DNA of 64,000 nt, from positions 248,001-312,000 of the forward strand of contig NZ_JACRSV010000001.1 in assembly GCF_014384905.1 (NCBI RefSeq), in the 5' to 3' direction. The translations under genes were made by a program, and so were the position numbers. Shown in pieces: positions 62,101 through 64,000 of this stretch. How positions within the stretch are numbered: the stretch's first letter is position 1; every line of letters begins with the position of its first letter. Below the pieces are notes generated by a model. The model did not search any database. It was not told where the DNA came from and saw only the letters and a program-made list of their open reading frames with translations. Source of the DNA: Fumia xinanensis. Its GTDB lineage: Bacteria > Bacillota > Clostridia > Oscillospirales > Ruminococcaceae.

Positions 62101-63201
62101 TTCTTCCGCCGCTTCAATGGGCAGAAGCTCACGGATTTGCTCTGCGTTACGAACTACATTCATCGAGGCTATGCCCATATTGTTGACGAAAGCAGCCCCT
62201 AGAGATTCACCTTCATGTCGTAAATCGTCCAGACCAAATAGGTTGCTTAATTTACTTTCAAGGTAATCATCCATTTCTCCCTGGAAAACGGCCGCGTCTA
62301 TACGTCCATATGCAGAATCCCTCTGCATATCCAGTTCTTTTTTTGCCCGGTTTCCCTCTTTTTCAAAGTTTTCAATAGTCCCTTTGGCTATGGTCTTGGT
62401 GTTTTCATAACTAACATGACTGGTTAGCGCCAAATCCTGTTCTTCTTTCAGCAGTCTGATGCTTTCTTCCAGCAGACCGTTTTTATTGGCAATGGCTTTG
62501 CCTTCTTCGTCGTAGCCCGCAATCAGGGAGGGATTGTTTTTCAGGATTTCCTGTAACATCTCCTGATAGCGTTCATACTGTTCGGTGGAAAGGGAGACAT
62601 TGTTTCCGTATTCGTCAACACCTTGGGAAAGCTGGTTGAATTCCGACTGCATGCCTTCCAGAGAGGAAATATTATTTTGGATTTCCTCGGTGGTTTTTTT
62701 ATAGGCCTCGGTAATTTCGTTTGCTTTGTCGATGGCCCGCTGGCTGGCGGTGGCGATGTTGGTGATAAGGGTAACAATGGCCTCAAAAGCTATTGAAACC
62801 GCCAGCATGACGCCGAACTGGGCGGCGGCGGATAAAAGTTTCATGCCGGCTGCCGCTGCCGGAGCGCTTTTTGCAGTGGCAACCAAAGATGCGTTGGCTT
62901 TTTTCTGGACCTCCTGGAACCCCTCCATCGAGACACCAGCTCTTTTGGCTTCATTGGCATAATCTTTCAAAATATTTGAAGCATTTTCATTATTGATAAG
63001 CTTCTGCCAATCTCCGTGATCTTTACGGGAGGACAAAAAGGTTTCCAGTATTTTTTCATCCTGGGCGTTGATTTCCTTTATTTTTTCCAGCTGGGATAAA
63101 TCGGTGGTGATACCTTTGAGGGTAGAACCTTTGCCGGTCAGGTCTTTGAGGGCCGCCTTGGTTTTCTGGATGTCCTCAAACGTCCTGCCAAAAAAGTTCA
63201 T
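59173..63201 (-). CDS. Tail tape-measure-like protein, possibly N-terminally truncated
   Basis: 1342 residues. A membrane-prone segment (MKLLSAAAQFGVMLAVSIAF and on, residues about 143-175) is followed by long coiled coils, including a highly charged region of about residues 830-1220 (EIRGLEESLTKDKISD, YKRKHEAQEKVNTLKEK). The C-terminus (STYLVNENGPEAIF-like, near 1270: GTYLVNENGPEAIFKPGTG) is the usual tape-measure ending. No ribosome binding site precedes the ATG at 63201, and an in-frame stop lies 45 to 50 bases upstream. The DNA from about 60900 to 62400 is more AT-rich than its flanks. Upstream tail genes are missing. Confidence 0.8.
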   Translation of the reverse strand: MNFFGRTFEDIQKTKAALKDLTGKGSTLKGITTDLSQLEKIKEINAQDEKILETFLSSRKDHGDWQKLINNENASNILKDYANEAKRAGVSMEGFQEVQKKANASLVATAKSAPAAAAGMKLLSAAAQFGVMLAVSIAFEAIVTLITNIATASQRAIDKANEITEAYKKTTEEIQNNISSLEGMQSEFNQLSQGVDEYGNNVSLSTEQYERYQEMLQEILKNNPSLIAGYDEEGKAIANKNGLLEESIRLLKEEQDLALTSHVSYENTKTIAKGTIENFEKEGNRAKKELDMQRDSAYGRIDAAVFQGEMDDYLESKLSNLFGLDDLRHEGESLGAAFVNNMGIASMNVVRNAEQIRELLPIEAAEELISAAKDYNTAAEVYNMTLDKASKGFNEHMLLAVSDAEGYDKLTGKQKEFMANFVNGFRITGQETDEELARITDSFVLFTERLATSPKAASLVEELMALDPNSMNADEWETQANELVDQIDEIMNLSEEEKAWLKIGLNIVVEQDGKNYDTTQIKDAISAQLPNISQGLLDALTTEDIRIAFNLLPTLNVETDNNALLGAIDEAKTQVEGLIDPNDKLSETVIKLKDNYGELYGALTKVREGQALSSDEVVSLANQYPELNDEIIKTANGYTIEEGSLAALYEQKKASYNLDKAAAIEAANKVVEGCQLSIDARTEDIKSIRTKIAASLAELEASAVTYTKNQNKLKDLYTTTYGFDESTFSSNTEAGLANIQARIDTTQSALDKVDKYLAASEGFDLFESLYGNNGSSGSGGSSSGGSSSSVDTWLAAYDKAKADLDYRRKMGLISEEDYLNELRALNDKYFKDREKYQDQYRNNLVEIRGLEESLTKDKISDINDEISALDKEENAYDDQLDLVLQQRDAINAAIEDARAKGYDIESEYYKSLEKLMDENLEKEKSIIDSKREYEQKAFLEDIDASKDRIASYKDRDQGEISGELMVEEADAAMKAINDRIEKLRGEDSEANKEYIKELQKQYQELYDSRLEGLQMILDAEKKQIDESISAAREALEKERKATEEFHNEEIKAYKRKHEAQEKVNTLKEKELQLENLKKQRNVLTYVEGQGFVYTADTEAVEAAQEDLDKTREEYEYQAQLQRMEDAKEKALKAIDDELAKLNEQQEFWDRYFEDFDLNSKTAQDIHEDWVKKQGEKFVEQTQAVTNYADTYTAQLERMIEKIRELNALESGRELKGELKSGASSGKGKGYASGSAYVSNSGTYLVNENGPEAIFKPGTGTYEYLPQGTVVFSAAATKNLWNWSKLSPAHAFRSSHLPSIAVPQVNSINIGDVILNGVQDTDRLSREIVDRLPLALQQEFYKR

Positions 63202-63261
63202 TTTGCCAGTTTTTTCATTAGTAGTAAATATCAGTGTGTTACACAGTCATAATAAATGCAA

Positions 63262-63290
63262 TTGACAGGGAAATTTTTCCTGTCTATAAT
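63262..63290 (+). promoter_or_regulatory. Promoter with palindromic spacer (probable operator) for the zinc-ribbon genes
   Basis: TTGACA (63262-63267), 17 bases, TATAAT (63285-63290): full consensus. The spacer and -35 form an imperfect palindrome from GACAGG (63264-63269) to CCTGTC (63279-63284). A repressor bound there would block the promoter. A second small palindrome TGTGTTACACA lies upstream near 63234. Confidence 0.75.
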
Positions 63291-63323
63291 GAAGTTACAA
63301 TATCAAAAAGGGGAGTGACTTTT

Positions 63324-63863
63324 ATGTTTGGAAAGCGGAAAAAAGAAGAAAAAGTTCAGGAAGTCGATATGGTATGTCCCAGATGTGGATGGGTAGATTC
63401 AGATTTACCAAAAGAAAATTGTCCTTTTTGCGGTTATAGTCCTGTAGTAATTGTCGGGCCCGCTAAAGTATTCTATTGTGATACAATGGAAGATACTTTA
63501 AGCATGGGTGAAGAACTTAGAACAACTTATTGTCCGACGAATAGCCCTGCTTATGATGCAGAATGGGCTGCTAAGTACCAAAAGAGGATTCAGGAATACT
63601 TAATTGAACTTGACCAAAAAGAAAAGGAGCAGCAAAAGCAAGAAGAAATTCAAAAAGAATTGGAGTGGCAAGAGAAAATGCAGAAGATAGAAAAAAGTGT
63701 AAAAGACTCGCGATACATCCCCAAATGCCCCACCTGTGGCTCCCCGGATATCAGGAAAGCACCTGAAATAGGGATATCGACCGTATATGAAAGCGGATTA
63801 GTTTCTATCTATGATTGTGTACGTAAGCAGTTTGAGTGCAATAACTGCGGATATCAGTGGTAG
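63324..63863 (+). CDS. Double zinc-ribbon protein with central coiled coil
   Basis: 179 residues from ATG 63324, with AAAGGGGAGTGAC upstream; the frame to 63234 overlaps the promoter. The N-terminal zinc ribbon is CPRCG...CPFCGY (residues about 18-37). The centre (residues about 90-135) is Lys/Glu/Gln-rich coiled coil. The C-terminal zinc ribbon is CPTCGSPDI...CNNCGYQW, the type found at the end of many short Firmicutes and phage proteins. Function unknown. It faces away from the tail cluster and is followed by a paralogue. Confidence 0.78.
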   Translation: MFGKRKKEEKVQEVDMVCPRCGWVDSDLPKENCPFCGYSPVVIVGPAKVFYCDTMEDTLSMGEELRTTYCPTNSPAYDAEWAAKYQKRIQEYLIELDQKEKEQQKQEEIQKELEWQEKMQKIEKSVKDSRYIPKCPTCGSPDIRKAPEIGISTVYESGLVSIYDCVRKQFECNNCGYQW

Positions 63864-63903
63864 TGCATAAATTTTAAAATGAACGGCAAGGGGAGTGACT
63901 TTT

Positions 63904-64000
63904 ATGTTTGGAAAGTGGAAAAAAGAGGAAAACAAAGTGCAGATTGTCGATCGGGTATGCCCCAGATGTGGTTGTGTGGATGATGACGATATTTCAGAGA
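63904..64000 (+). CDS. Second zinc-ribbon protein (partial, runs off the window)
   Basis: ATG at 63904 after AAGGGGAGTGAC. The visible part, MFGKWKKEENKVQIVDRVC and then PRCGCVDDDD, is a paralogue of the gene at 63324. The 28 bases around ribosome binding site and start are the same in both (63308-63335 and 63888-63915), a recent tandem duplication. The end is outside the window. Confidence 0.75.
   Translation, partial: MFGKWKKEENKVQIVDRVCPRCGCVDDDDISE

Noticed and set aside
44530..64000. Phage attachment sites (attL/attR)
   Set aside because: No convincing direct repeat was found between the hydrogenase-endolysin gap and the region right of the tape measure. The right end may lie outside the window.
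1..64000. CRISPR arrays, rRNA and tRNA genes, insertion sequences
   Set aside because: I found no regularly spaced repeat array, no rRNA or cloverleaf-like sequence, and no transposase frame.

Overview
The window reads as a stretch of chromosome from a low-to-mid GC, strictly anaerobic Firmicute of class Clostridia, probably of the Oscillospiraceae/Ruminococcaceae type. The evidence is a lone [FeFe] hydrogenase, formate-THF ligase and acetate kinase for acetogenic or fermentative metabolism, T-box and TPP riboswitch control, an IreB-type phosphoprotein, the DnaD/DnaI primosome pair, strong AGGAGG-type ribosome binding sites and an XkdX-type phage protein. A PdaA-like deacetylase and several TGTCGAA (Spo0A-like) boxes hint at a spore former. 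The genus is inference.

Layout. 1-9985: tmcAL (minus), ackA, an AraC regulator divergent from a Gfo/Idh/MocA oxidoreductase, fhs, then rodA/ftsW-like, rsmD, coaD and a small coiled-coil protein. 10040-11735: two small ORFs, then a TPP riboswitch and thiT. 11834-24300: the core information-processing block rpoB-rpoC and rpsL-rpsG-fusA-tuf, each unit with a near-consensus promoter and a terminator. The usual rplJ-rplL genes are not next to rpoB; instead rpoB has its own promoter and a long foldable leader. 24473-29260: gdhA, then a block of tandem hairpins, then ydcF-dnaD-dnaI. 29461-36185: a PdaA-like lipoprotein deacetylase and an XRE regulator (both minus), then a plus-strand operon of histidine phosphatase, membrane protein, proB, proA and a membrane-anchored protein. 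36330-42840: T-box-controlled pheS-pheT, ireB, then xpaC, a 30-residue membrane protein and telA. 42943-44492: [FeFe] hydrogenase (minus).

44630-63201 is a minus-strand prophage tail and lysis module: a tape-measure-like protein, hub and tail proteins, several fibre proteins with pyocin-knob-like domains and shared repeats, XkdX, a holin-like pair and an M23 endolysin. No capsid, portal, terminase, integrase or repressor is visible. At the right edge the strand switches to tandem zinc-ribbon genes behind a consensus promoter whose spacer is an imperfect palindrome.

The most unusual material is non-coding: a dispersed hairpin element downstream of TGGTATAATAA promoters (5105 and 26115), a CGCAGTAAA hairpin family with a compensatory base-pair change (26001, 36726, 40719), a chain of five hairpins at 26001-26164, a structured rpoB leader, and inverted TTCGACA/TGTCGAA boxes around the XRE promoter. 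There are also several proteins under 60 residues (10418, 10545, 41528, 45347, 50623).
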